A stretch of DNA of 32,879 bases, taken from Clostridia bacterium. Its GTDB lineage: Bacteria > Bacillota > Clostridia > Oscillospirales > UBA644. Shown here piece after piece: positions 7,666-14,891 of the stretch (position 1 is the first letter of the stretch; each line of letters opens with the position of its first letter). Position numbers and translations under genes: made by a program. The stretch spans positions 1 to 32,879 of the forward strand of contig JAFSAH010000003.1 of the NCBI GenBank assembly GCA_017441125.1. Direction: 5' to 3'. A model generated the notes under the pieces. The model ran no database searches, had not been told where the DNA came from, and saw nothing but the letters and a program-made list of their open reading frames with translations.

Positions 7666-7953
7666 GACCATACGGTTTTAGTGTTTTATAAAAAACGCAT
7701 TTTACTCGGAACACAGCACCTGTTTTCACGAAAAATAAAATGGCCGTCTGTTGACGGATTGACATAGATTAAAAGATCGATTTCCGAAATTCAGAATCGG
7801 AAAGAGATGCGGCGAAACCGTTTTTATAAAAAAATAACGGAAACAACGGCAAAATTTTCAGTTCCTTACATATTTTTACTTTTGCCGTGTATAATATGAG
7901 AAATGACTCTCAAAAAGAAGGCTTTGACAGTCTCTCACTCAACTGTCTTTTTT
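7666..7953 (+). promoter_or_regulatory. Long structured leader with attenuator-like hairpin (unassigned cis-regulatory RNA)
   Basis: After the promoter come several local hairpins: ACAC..GTGT with GACC/GGTT inside (about 7661-7683), CCGTC/GACGG (about 7744-7757), TTTCCGA/TCGGAAA (about 7781-7803) and ACGGCAAAA/TTTTGCCGT (about 7846-7888). The last element, GACAGT/ACTGTC (7926-7931 with 7942-7947) followed by six Ts, is a weak intrinsic terminator 66 bases before the start codon. TGAG and GACT at about 7897-7908 could pair with its 5' arm and loop as an anti-terminator. It does not match the ydaO, GEMM, T-box, SAM or cobalamin consensus sequences I know. Confidence 0.4.
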
Positions 7954-8019
7954 CCTCAACAACATCTTCAGTTCTTCTTTTGAGAAAATTCTCAGCATAA
8001 AATATTCCGGTGGTGCAAA

Positions 8020-9063
8020 ATGAATAAAAAACATAAAAAACGCAGTCGTGATTCAAAGATTTTCGGTCGCGTTTCGCTTGTCATTACGGTCGTGCTTATT
8101 ACTCTTTCATTATTTTTCTTATATGATATAGTATTGATTGCAATGGCAGACGACAATTCGGATATCCCCGCAAGCTCGGAAGGTACAGACATAACGGAGC
8201 CTCCTGTCTCCGACCCTGTACAGGTAGTTACGGAAGAACCGATAAAAATGTACATTTCAGATAAAACTGTTTATCTGGCACATTTGAGAGCAGACGGAAA
8301 GAGCTATACCTTCCCCTTCAAGGTGGACGAAGAAGCTACGGTTCAGACACTCTTGGACAGAGCAGGTATTGAAATCTCTGAAAATGATTACATTAACCTC
8401 TACGAAGTCACGACACCCCTATTTGAAGACATTTACGTTGAAATAGGAAGAATAACTTACGAAGAAGTCACGGAAACAGTATCCATTCCCTACAGCACAG
8501 AATATGTGGATGTAATTTACTCTGTCTGGGCTGAAAATAATATTTGGGAAGGAAATCCTTATTGGGATAAATACAAGCCTAAGGATATTGCAGGCGAAGA
8601 CGGTACGAAAACCATTACAAAGCGTATCAAATACGTTAACGGCAAAGAAGATACCGTGACAATACTCAGCGAAAAAATTACCAAACAGCCAACTACCGCT
8701 GTTATACACAGAGACATGTCCCATTTACTTGATTTGGGTGATGGAGCTCCAACTAAATACGTTGCGAAATTAGACGTCAGCCTCACAGCATACGCTTACG
8801 AGGAAGTAGGCGGTCAGGTAACTTATACAGGAGATCCAACCCAGGTAGGATACGTTGCGGTAGACAGAAACGTAATTCCCATGCATTCTTATTTGTATAT
8901 AGTTACAGATGATGGATTTGTTTACGGCTACTGTTACGCGAAGGATACGGGCGGAGCCATTAAAGGAAATAAGATCGACTTATTCCTTCCGTCAATGACC
9001 GATATGAATAATTTCGGAAGAGTTAACGGAACCGTTTACATCATTACCTACGGCGCTGAATAG
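8020..9063 (+). CDS. Secreted or membrane-anchored G5 and 3D-domain cell-wall protein (YabE-like)
   Basis: This 347-residue protein has a basic head and one membrane segment (about residues 17-41), then an acidic Pro/Thr-rich linker. A DUF348-like ubiquitin-type domain follows (about 82-135), then a G5-like region (about 138-230) and a C-terminal 3D domain (about 248-345). The three aspartates that name the 3D domain are visible in YVAVDRN, AKDTGG and KIDLF. 3D domains share the double-psi barrel of MltA-type lytic transglycosylases; YabE and related proteins are thought to remodel peptidoglycan. It is transcribed alone behind a long structured leader and ends at a strong terminator. Confidence 0.88.
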   Translation: MNKKHKKRSRDSKIFGRVSLVITVVLITLSLFFLYDIVLIAMADDNSDIPASSEGTDITEPPVSDPVQVVTEEPIKMYISDKTVYLAHLRADGKSYTFPFKVDEEATVQTLLDRAGIEISENDYINLYEVTTPLFEDIYVEIGRITYEEVTETVSIPYSTEYVDVIYSVWAENNIWEGNPYWDKYKPKDIAGEDGTKTITKRIKYVNGKEDTVTILSEKITKQPTTAVIHRDMSHLLDLGDGAPTKYVAKLDVSLTAYAYEEVGGQVTYTGDPTQVGYVAVDRNVIPMHSYLYIVTDDGFVYGYCYAKDTGGAIKGNKIDLFLPSMTDMNNFGRVNGTVYIITYGAE

Positions 9064-9081
9064 GAAGTAATTTCTTAAATG

Positions 9082-9131
9082 CGGAATTGAGATGCAGAAT
9101 TCTAAAATTCAGCATTTCGATTCCGTTTTTG
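9082..9131 (+). terminator. Rho-independent terminator of the 3D-domain gene
   Basis: A long hairpin of about 20 pairs (CGGAAT...GAATT with AATTC...ATTCCG, three imperfect positions, loop near 9102-9105) is followed by TTTTTG. It begins 18 bases after the stop codon. Confidence 0.9.
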
Positions 9132-9162
9132 TTATATTTAAACATCAAGGAGAAGAACCGTA

Positions 9163-9972
9163 ATGAAAATAGGATTACAAGCTTATACCGTAAGAGATGT
9201 CGCAGAAGTCGATTTCAAAGGCACAATGATGAAAATCAAAGAAATGGGATACGACGGAGTTGAACTTGCAGGTCTTTGCGGAAAAACCTTTGATGAAATC
9301 AATGAAATAATGAAAGAGGTCGGTTTGCTCGTTGAATCTGCGCACGTACCTTACCGGGAGCTCATTGAAAACACTGCCGAAGTAATCGCAAATTATAGAT
9401 CTCTCGGTTGCAAATATATAGCCGTTCCTTATCTGGTTGAAGAATACAGACCCGGAAAGCCCGCATTTAATGAAGTGGTTGAAAATATCAGAAAGATTGG
9501 CGAAGAGTGCAAAAAACAAGGCGTGATTCTTCTTTACCATAATCACGACTTTGAATTTACCCGTGTTGAAAACGGTCAGTACGGTCTTGACTATCTTTAC
9601 TCAGAGATTCCCTCCGATATTCTTCAGACGGAAATTGATACATGCTGGGTAAATGTTGCAGGAGAAAACCCCTCGGAATACATAAAGAAATATACGGGAA
9701 GATGTCCCATTGTTCATCTCAAAGACTTTGTGGGCGAAAAATCCGAGAATATGTACGAGCTCATCGGCATTGAATCCGAAAAAGAAGTTTCAAAATCAAG
9801 CTTTGAATTTAAGCCTATAGGTCAGGGAGTTCAAAATATTGAATCGATCATAGCAGCCGCCGTTGAAGGAGGCGCTGAATGGCTAATAGTTGAACAGGAT
9901 GACACTTATGATATCTCCTCTGTTGAAATAGCCAAAATGAGCAGGGACTATCTTAAGTCAATTGGATTTTAA
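9163..9972 (+). CDS. Sugar phosphate isomerase/epimerase-family protein (IolE-like TIM barrel)
   Basis: This 269-residue TIM-barrel protein resembles the inosose dehydratase/sugar phosphate isomerase family. The start MKIGLQAYTVRD is very typical. Metal-site motifs appear in order: LLYHNHDFEF (His and Glu region), QTEIDTCWV (Glu and Asp), IVHLKDF (His) and WLIVEQDD (Glu). It is cytoplasmic and probably acts on a keto-sugar or inositol derivative with a divalent metal. AAGGAG lies about nine bases upstream. It follows the 3D-gene terminator directly with no clear promoter, so it may depend on read-through. Substrate unknown. Confidence 0.88.
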   Translation: MKIGLQAYTVRDVAEVDFKGTMMKIKEMGYDGVELAGLCGKTFDEINEIMKEVGLLVESAHVPYRELIENTAEVIANYRSLGCKYIAVPYLVEEYRPGKPAFNEVVENIRKIGEECKKQGVILLYHNHDFEFTRVENGQYGLDYLYSEIPSDILQTEIDTCWVNVAGENPSEYIKKYTGRCPIVHLKDFVGEKSENMYELIGIESEKEVSKSSFEFKPIGQGVQNIESIIAAAVEGGAEWLIVEQDDTYDISSVEIAKMSRDYLKSIGF

Positions 9973-10027
9973 TTTCAGAAATAACGCTGCATATACTGCG
10001 TAAACAGAAGAATAGAAGGGATAAATA

Positions 10028-10531
10028 ATGTACAAACAGAAATATACAACAAAAGCAAAAAATTTACCGATGATACTCGGAACAGTAGTTTTGGGACTTT
10101 TGTTGCTTTGTATTCCGTCAATTTTTAAAATAACTCAATTTGTTTGGATATACGAGCTTGCAGTAATCGTTTTCACTTCATATGCAGTATATCAAATAAT
10201 AAAGAAAAGCAGTTACGTATATACCTATCACATAATTGATGATGAAATAGCGGTTCAGCTTTCAGTGGGGCATAAAGAAAACGTTCTTTGTACATTTGAG
10301 ATACGGGACATAATTTCCGTAAATAACGGAAAAATAAAAGAGCTGAAGGAAGCTAACGGCTGTCAGTTGGTATATAAATGTATCGGAAGCGGAGATTCTG
10401 CAAGGTCCACCCAGATAATTTTCAGAGAAGAAGCCGACCGTAATAAAATAAGTATGCTCATATTTATGCCTGACACAGAATTTTTAAAAATATTAAACCA
10501 AAAAAGGCTTGACATTCAGACAAAAGTATGA
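10028..10531 (+). CDS. Hypothetical membrane protein with cytoplasmic PH-like region
   Basis: This 167-residue protein has two membrane segments (about residues 14-33 and 39-58) joined by a very short loop. A soluble beta-rich tail follows, with YTYHIIDDEIAVQLSVG and TFEIRDIISVNN, the look of a bacterial PH-like (bPH2/YcxB-like) domain; I infer this from shape only. An AGAAGGGA ribosome binding site precedes the ATG. Its last codons contain the -35 box of the infC promoter, and its stop abuts the -10 box, so the reading frame and the promoter constrain each other. No function is known to me. Confidence 0.75.
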   Translation: MYKQKYTTKAKNLPMILGTVVLGLLLLCIPSIFKITQFVWIYELAVIVFTSYAVYQIIKKSSYVYTYHIIDDEIAVQLSVGHKENVLCTFEIRDIISVNNGKIKELKEANGCQLVYKCIGSGDSARSTQIIFREEADRNKISMLIFMPDTEFLKILNQKRLDIQTKV

Positions 10532-10537
10532 TATAAT
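10509..10537 (+). promoter_or_regulatory. Perfect consensus promoter of infC-rpmI-rplT
   Basis: TTGACA (10509-10514), a 17-base spacer and TATAAT (10532-10537) exactly match the sigma-A consensus. The -35 box lies inside the end of the preceding membrane protein gene. The start of transcription should be near 10544. Confidence 0.93.
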
Positions 10538-10544
10538 ACCCAAG

Positions 10545-10737
10545 AATAAAGTAGAACCTGTTCTCACCTTGGCGGCTACAGTTGCCGGGTCAATATTTTC
10601 GAACAAACCTTTAGATAATTTTTAAGGGATTGTCGTTATGAGATGAACAGATTCGGTTCATCTTTTTTTATTGCAAAAAAGGGACTCGCAGGTTCATTCG
10701 TATAATTTCAAGACGATATTTTCGGAGGTGCTTAACT
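10545..10737 (+). promoter_or_regulatory. L20-type leader RNA of the infC operon
   Basis: The roughly 190-base leader contains AGAACCTGTTCTCACC and a GGCGGC-TAC-AGTTGCC hairpin, which I recognise as the conserved core of the Firmicutes L20 leader upstream of infC-rpmI-rplT. In that family, excess ribosomal protein L20 binds the leader and favours premature termination. A matching attenuator hairpin lies at 10641-10669. Identification is from memory of the family, not a covariance search. Confidence 0.8.
10641..10669 (+). terminator. Attenuator terminator in the infC leader
   Basis: The perfect 8-pair hairpin AGATGAAC/GTTCATCT (10641-10648 with 10656-10663, loop of seven) runs into seven Ts. 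It lies about 70 bases before the infC start, so full expression of infC-rpmI-rplT needs read-through. This matches feedback control by L20. Confidence 0.88.
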
Positions 10738-11256
10738 ATTAAAGCTAAGGCAATGCAGGTCAATGAAGAAATCAGAGACACTCAAATAAGACTGGTAGGC
10801 GGCGACGGCGAACAGTTGGGAATTATGTCTTCAAAGGACGCCCAGAAGTTAGCTACACAGCAGGGTCTCGACCTTGTAAAGATCGCTCCCACAGCTACTC
10901 CCCCCGTTTGCAAACTGATGGATTACAGCAAGTACTGTTTTGAACAGTCCAAACGCGAAAAAGAAGCAAGAAAAAATCAGAAAACAGCAGACGTTAAGGA
11001 AGTTCAGCTTTCAGTCAAAATTGAAACTCATGACTTCAACACAAAACTTAACCACGGTATCAGGTTCCTTACGAGCGGTGACAAAGTAAAGGTTGCCCTC
11101 AGATTCAAAAGCAGAGAAATTCTTCATCCCGAAATGGGTACTGCACTCATGGAAAGATTCAGTGAGGGATGCAAAGAAGTCGGTGTTATTGAAAAACCCG
11201 CAAAATTAGACGGCAGGAACATGATTATGGTGCTTGCGCCAAAAAATTCCAAGTAG
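10738..11256 (+). CDS. infC: Translation initiation factor IF-3, starting at AUU
   Basis: IF-3 binds the 30S subunit, keeps it free of 50S and enforces correct start-codon and initiator-tRNA choice. The sequence shows VNEEIRDTQIRLVGGDGEQLGIM, DLVKIAPTATPPVCKLMDY and a C-terminal RNA-binding domain with KEVQLSVKIETHDFN. I place the start at ATT 10738-10740: GGAGGTG (10724-10730) lies exactly seven bases upstream, whereas the first ATG (10753) is 22 bases away. This adds five residues, giving 172. AUU starts in infC are known in E. coli, where IF-3 represses its own translation by rejecting AUU. Confidence 0.96.
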   Translation: MKAKAMQVNEEIRDTQIRLVGGDGEQLGIMSSKDAQKLATQQGLDLVKIAPTATPPVCKLMDYSKYCFEQSKREKEARKNQKTADVKEVQLSVKIETHDFNTKLNHGIRFLTSGDKVKVALRFKSREILHPEMGTALMERFSEGCKEVGVIEKPAKLDGRNMIMVLAPKNSK

Positions 11257-11296
11257 CACAAAGAACTATCGTTAAATATTAAAGGAGTTGTAAACC

Positions 11297-11503
11297 ATGG
11301 CAGCTAAAATCAAGCTGAAATCCCACAGAGGTGCCGCAAAACGTTTCAAGGTGCTCAAAAGCGGTAAAGTAAAGATGAGCAGAGCAAACAGAAGACACAT
11401 CCTTACAAAGAAAACAACAAAGTATAAGAGAAGCATGCGTAAAGCTGTTTACGCAACAAGCGCTAATGCTCCCACCGTTAAAAAGTTATTGCCCTATTCT
11501 TAA
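11297..11503 (+). CDS. rpmI: Ribosomal protein L35 (bL35)
   Basis: A small, very basic 50S protein of 68 residues, starting [18 protein letters not shown] and containing [13 protein letters not shown], both characteristic of bL35. It follows infC by 40 bases and precedes rplT by 39, the canonical order. AGGAG lies just upstream of the ATG. bL35 is in the large subunit near the peptidyl-tRNA region; here its expression would be controlled through the shared leader attenuator. The identification is secure. Confidence 0.98.
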   Translation: MAAKIKLKSHRGAAKRFKVLKSGKVKMSRANRRHILTKKTTKYKRSMRKAVYATSANAPTVKKLLPYS

Positions 11504-11542
11504 GGCGTAACAGGGAACAAAATTATTTGGAGGAATTGAACA

Positions 11543-11896
11543 ATGGCAAGAGTTAAAGGCGCTATGATGACGCGCAAAAGACATAAGAAAGTATTAAAGC
11601 TTGCGAAGGGTTACTTTGGTGCTAAATCCAAGCTTTTCAGAACAGCTAACGAAGCTGTTATGAAGTCCCTTACTTACGCATACGTAGGAAGAAAACTTAA
11701 GAAGAGAGATTTCCGTTCTCTTTGGATCACAAGAATCTCCGCTGAAGCTAAAATGAATGGCATGAACTATTCCAGATTCATGTACGGTCTCAAGAAGGCA
11801 GGCATCAACCTCAACAGAAAAATGCTCGCTGAACTTGCAGTTTCCGACAAGGCTGCTTTCGCTGCTCTCGTAGAAAAAGCAAAGGCTGCTCTTTAA
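11543..11896 (+). CDS. rplT: Ribosomal protein L20 (bL20)
   Basis: bL20 is an early 23S rRNA-binding protein needed for 50S assembly and is the feedback regulator of this operon in Firmicutes. The 117-residue length and [24 protein letters not shown] start, the [16 protein letters not shown] segment and [13 protein letters not shown] are all typical. GGAGGA lies about nine bases before the ATG. It is the last gene of infC-rpmI-rplT, followed by a hairpin terminator. Its likely target is the leader at 10545-10737. Confidence 0.98.
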   Translation: MARVKGAMMTRKRHKKVLKLAKGYFGAKSKLFRTANEAVMKSLTYAYVGRKLKKRDFRSLWITRISAEAKMNGMNYSRFMYGLKKAGINLNRKMLAELAVSDKAAFAALVEKAKAAL

Positions 11897-11919
11897 TAGA
11901 ATACTTTAACTTACAAATG

Positions 11920-11952
11920 AACGGAGACTTGTTTACACAAATCTCCGTTTAT
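11920..11952 (+). terminator. Terminator after rplT
   Basis: The hairpin AACGGAGA-C-TTGT/ACAA-A-TCTCCGTT starts 23 bases after the rplT stop. The T-tract is short (TTTAT), so some read-through into the next gene is plausible. Confidence 0.65.
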
Positions 11953-11965
11953 GCGTATAACCCGC

Positions 11966-12012
11966 TTCGGAAGCTTCAAATGCTTTTTAACGGGAAGACA
12001 AATGCTTCCGAA
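11966..12012 (+). repeat. 9-bp perfect inverted repeat upstream of the beta-lactamase-fold gene
   Basis: TTCGGAAGC (11966-11974) and its exact reverse complement GCTTCCGAA (12004-12012) are 29 bases apart. The left arm can also fold locally (GCTT-CGG-AAGC), so alternative structures are possible. No T-tract follows. It may be an operator or leader structure; no promoter is clear nearby. Confidence 0.4.
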
Positions 12013-12074
12013 ATTTATAACGAAGAGGCCTCGAAGATATTTGCAGCGCAATTCAAATAAAAATGGAGTTAAAA

Positions 12075-13433
12075 ATGGATACACGAAAAATCAAACGAAT
12101 AGCAGCAGTTTTCGTATTGGCGCTTTTCGCAACTATCCTTATACTGCTGGCTACGATTGACACAGGTAACAATAATACCTACGACCCCGATATCAATGCG
12201 GATGACAACGTGCATATAGTAAAATCTCCTTCAGAAAACGATCCCGTTATTGACCCGAATCTCAATGAAGGATCAGGCGATGATCCCACAGACCCTACTA
12301 CTGATAAAGAAACTATCGACAAAGTGACTGTTACGGAAGAAATATGCCCCGAGTCTCTTCGTGCGATTGCAGAAAAATACAATGTTATAGGAATGTCCGC
12401 TGTCGTAATCGAGAACGGACAAATTTCTCATGTTTACTCTTACGGAACACGTAATACCGAAACGGGAGAGCCATTCAATTCAAGTTCGGTATTACGAACT
12501 GCTTCTGTTTCAGGACTTATTTCCGCAATCGGTGTTATGAAACTCTCCGATGAGGGTATAATTGATATTGATGAGCCCATTGGCAACTATTTGGGATATA
12601 CGGTTGTAAACCCTTACAATAACAATCAAATTACCTTGCGCCAGATTTTAACACATACGGCCTCAATTTCAGACTACGGCGCATACGATAAAGTAACAAA
12701 TAACGAACTTGAATATCAAACGCTTAAAGAAATGCTGAACGGCACATATGCGGAAAGCAATTTTTTCAATCATTCCCCCGGTTACAAATACGCTTATTCA
12801 AATTTCGGAGGAGCAATAATTTCCGCAGTTGCTTCAGCGGCTACACAAAAGTCATTTAATGACTACATGACGGAAGAAATATTTGAGCCGCTTAATATTG
12901 ACGCCTCATATCTCTCAACGGGAATCAAGGCAAGAGAGAATATTTCAAATATATACAGACAGGGCAAAATAAGCTATTCCCTTGAAAGCATGGACCAATT
13001 TTCCGCAAAGCTTATGACAATTGCGCCCGTTGATAATTACAGATATTCCCATGCAAATTTATTTATAAACGCAAAGGACCTCTCAAGAATCGCAAGAATG
13101 CTGATGAACGGCGGAGAGGTTGACAGAGTCCGTATTTTGAGCCAAGAAGCAGTTGATGAAATGCTCAGCACGGAAGCAAACGGTTCCTTATACAAGGACG
13201 TGGGATACGGACTTTATATTTCAAAATATGATGACCTCGTGGAGGGAAGAACCCTTTACGGTCAGCAGGGCGGCGCTTACGGGGCAACCACCGAAATATT
13301 CTTTGACCTTGAAGATAAAAGCGGTATTGTTCTTCTTGTGAACGGAAGCAGTAACGCAGTTCTTGACAACGGTATTTCCGCAATGGGAAGCGCCGTTATA
13401 AATGAACTGTATTCAAGCGTGATCGGAAAATAA
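12075..13433 (+). CDS. Membrane-anchored serine beta-lactamase/penicillin-binding-fold protein, probably inactive
   Basis: The start is the ATG at 12075, with GGAG six bases upstream; an in-frame ATG at 12063 would place that site inside the gene. The 452-residue protein has one N-terminal membrane segment (about 8-27), an Asp/Pro/Asn-rich linker to about residue 85, then a class C beta-lactamase-like domain. Landmarks align: ILTHTASISDY, Tyr241-Ser-Asn243 (YxN motif) and GQQGGAYG at the KTG/HxG position. The SxxK motif reads Ser144-Val-Ser-Gly147, so the catalytic lysine is missing, and the HxG histidine is Gln. It may bind peptidoglycan or act as a scaffold. It heads the run ending at 18946. 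Confidence 0.85.
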   Translation: MDTRKIKRIAAVFVLALFATILILLATIDTGNNNTYDPDINADDNVHIVKSPSENDPVIDPNLNEGSGDDPTDPTTDKETIDKVTVTEEICPESLRAIAEKYNVIGMSAVVIENGQISHVYSYGTRNTETGEPFNSSSVLRTASVSGLISAIGVMKLSDEGIIDIDEPIGNYLGYTVVNPYNNNQITLRQILTHTASISDYGAYDKVTNNELEYQTLKEMLNGTYAESNFFNHSPGYKYAYSNFGGAIISAVASAATQKSFNDYMTEEIFEPLNIDASYLSTGIKARENISNIYRQGKISYSLESMDQFSAKLMTIAPVDNYRYSHANLFINAKDLSRIARMLMNGGEVDRVRILSQEAVDEMLSTEANGSLYKDVGYGLYISKYDDLVEGRTLYGQQGGAYGATTEIFFDLEDKSGIVLLVNGSSNAVLDNGISAMGSAVINELYSSVIGK

Positions 13434-13464
13434 AAGCACAAACGCGAAATGGAGTTTTGCAAAA

Positions 13465-14208
13465 ATGAAAAAAATACTTAGCCTCATGCGTCGTGCCGTT
13501 GAAGATTACGACATGATCCGGGACGGAGATAAAATTGCAGTGGGATGTTCCGGAGGTAAAGATTCAACACTGATGCTGTTGGCTCTCCACAGACTTTCCA
13601 AATTCTACCCCAAAAAGTTTTCTGTTATAGGAATAACCATTGATCCCGGCTCCGGAATGGATTTTACACCGCTGAAAGATATCTGCGAAAAAGAAGGCAT
13701 TGAATATATCATAAAGCAAACCCAAATTTACGACATAGTATTTAACGTAACAAAGCAGGAAAACCCATGTTCCCTTTGCGCAAGAATGAGAAGAGGCGCA
13801 TTAAACGATGCCGCCAAGGAAGCAGGATGCAATAAAATCGCTCTGGGACACCATAATGATGACGTTTTGGAAACATTTATGCTCAATCTTATTCACGAAG
13901 GAAGAATCGGATGCTTTCAGCCTGTCACTTATCTGTCAAGAATAGATCTTACGGTTCTGCGACCGATGGTATACATAGAAGAACGTGAAGTAAAAAGCTC
14001 CGTAAGAAGGACGCGAATTCCGGTAATCACAAATCCATGCATCGCAGACGGATACACTCAAAGAGAAGAAATGAAAAAGCTCCTCAAAAATATGGACACG
14101 GAATATAAAGGCTTCAAGGTAAGACTTTTCGGAGCGATTAAACGGTCTGAAATTGACGGCTGGGGAACTCATAAAAACAAACCAAACGAGGGACAAAACG
14201 ATGAATAA
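13465..14208 (+). CDS. ttcA: tRNA 2-thiocytidine synthetase-type ATPase (TtcA family)
   Basis: TtcA adenylates C32 of certain tRNAs and inserts sulfur with the help of an iron-sulfur cluster. The 247-residue protein has the PP-loop CSGGKDST near residues 28-35, Cys102-x-x-Cys105 in NPCSLCARMRRG, a GHHNDDVLETFMLN motif and the third cluster cysteine Cys192 in NPCIADG. These fit TtcA rather than TilS. It starts 31 bases after the preceding gene and overlaps tmk by eight bases, so translation may be coupled. A related but different PP-loop thiolase cannot be fully excluded. Confidence 0.9.
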   Translation: MKKILSLMRRAVEDYDMIRDGDKIAVGCSGGKDSTLMLLALHRLSKFYPKKFSVIGITIDPGSGMDFTPLKDICEKEGIEYIIKQTQIYDIVFNVTKQENPCSLCARMRRGALNDAAKEAGCNKIALGHHNDDVLETFMLNLIHEGRIGCFQPVTYLSRIDLTVLRPMVYIEEREVKSSVRRTRIPVITNPCIADGYTQREEMKKLLKNMDTEYKGFKVRLFGAIKRSEIDGWGTHKNKPNEGQNDE

Positions 14209-14869
14209 ACATATTTTCATAATTGAAGGAATTGACGGTTCGGGAAAAACAACTCAAGTTGAGCTTTTGGGTAAAAGACTTGCTGAAAGCGGGAAAAAAG
14301 TTAAAAGAATAAAATTCCCCGACTACGAATCCGATTCGTCTGCGCTTGTAAAAATGTACCTCAAAGGAGACTTCGGAACACATCCCGAAGATGTTTCCGC
14401 ATATGCCGCTTCGACCTTTTACGCAGTTGACAGATACTCTTCATACAAAACGGGTTGGGGTAAGGATTATAACGAGGGAACAGTCATAATTTCAGACAGA
14501 TACGTTTCCTCAAATATCATTCACCAATCGTCAAAGCTCAAAAATGAAGAGAAAAAGGATTATTATAATTGGCTTTTTGATCTGGAATACAACAAATTGG
14601 CTCTGCCTGTTCCCACGGCGGTATTTTTCCTTGATGTTCCACCTGAAATTTCAATAAAAAACGTTGAAAACAGATATCAGGGAGATGAATCAAAAAAGGA
14701 CATTCACGAAAAAGACAGAATGTACCTCCAAACCTGTTATGATTCCGCAATCAACGCTTGCGAGGATGCAGGATTTATAAGGATCCCCTGCGTAAAAGAC
14801 GGAAAAATGAAAAGCATTGAAGAAATAAATAATTTAATTTTTGAAGAAGTACAAAAGCTTATTGACTAA
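14201..14869 (+). CDS. tmk: Thymidylate kinase
   Basis: This P-loop kinase phosphorylates dTMP to dTDP. The 222-residue protein starts MNKHIFIIEGIDGSGKTTQ with the Walker A loop. The DRY motif is in ISDRYVSSN, followed by HQSSK where most bacterial enzymes have a YQG-like sequence, and the LID region (NRYQGDESKKDIHEKDRMYL) is Lys/Asp-rich rather than a standard RxxGR. It is therefore a divergent, slightly long Tmk of the kind seen in Clostridia. GAGGGA lies seven bases before this ATG, and the gene overlaps ttcA by eight bases. Confidence 0.9.
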   Translation: MNKHIFIIEGIDGSGKTTQVELLGKRLAESGKKVKRIKFPDYESDSSALVKMYLKGDFGTHPEDVSAYAASTFYAVDRYSSYKTGWGKDYNEGTVIISDRYVSSNIIHQSSKLKNEEKKDYYNWLFDLEYNKLALPVPTAVFFLDVPPEISIKNVENRYQGDESKKDIHEKDRMYLQTCYDSAINACEDAGFIRIPCVKDGKMKSIEEINNLIFEEVQKLID

Positions 14870-14891
14870 TTTACAGAAAGGACGAATTCAT

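Noticed and set aside
7666-7953. ydaO (c-di-AMP) or GEMM (c-di-GMP) riboswitch upstream of the 3D-domain gene
   Set aside because: The conserved GGGGA and CAGCTAACCTCGTAAG-like elements of ydaO and the GGCAAACC/GGACGCAAAGCC elements of GEMM are not present.
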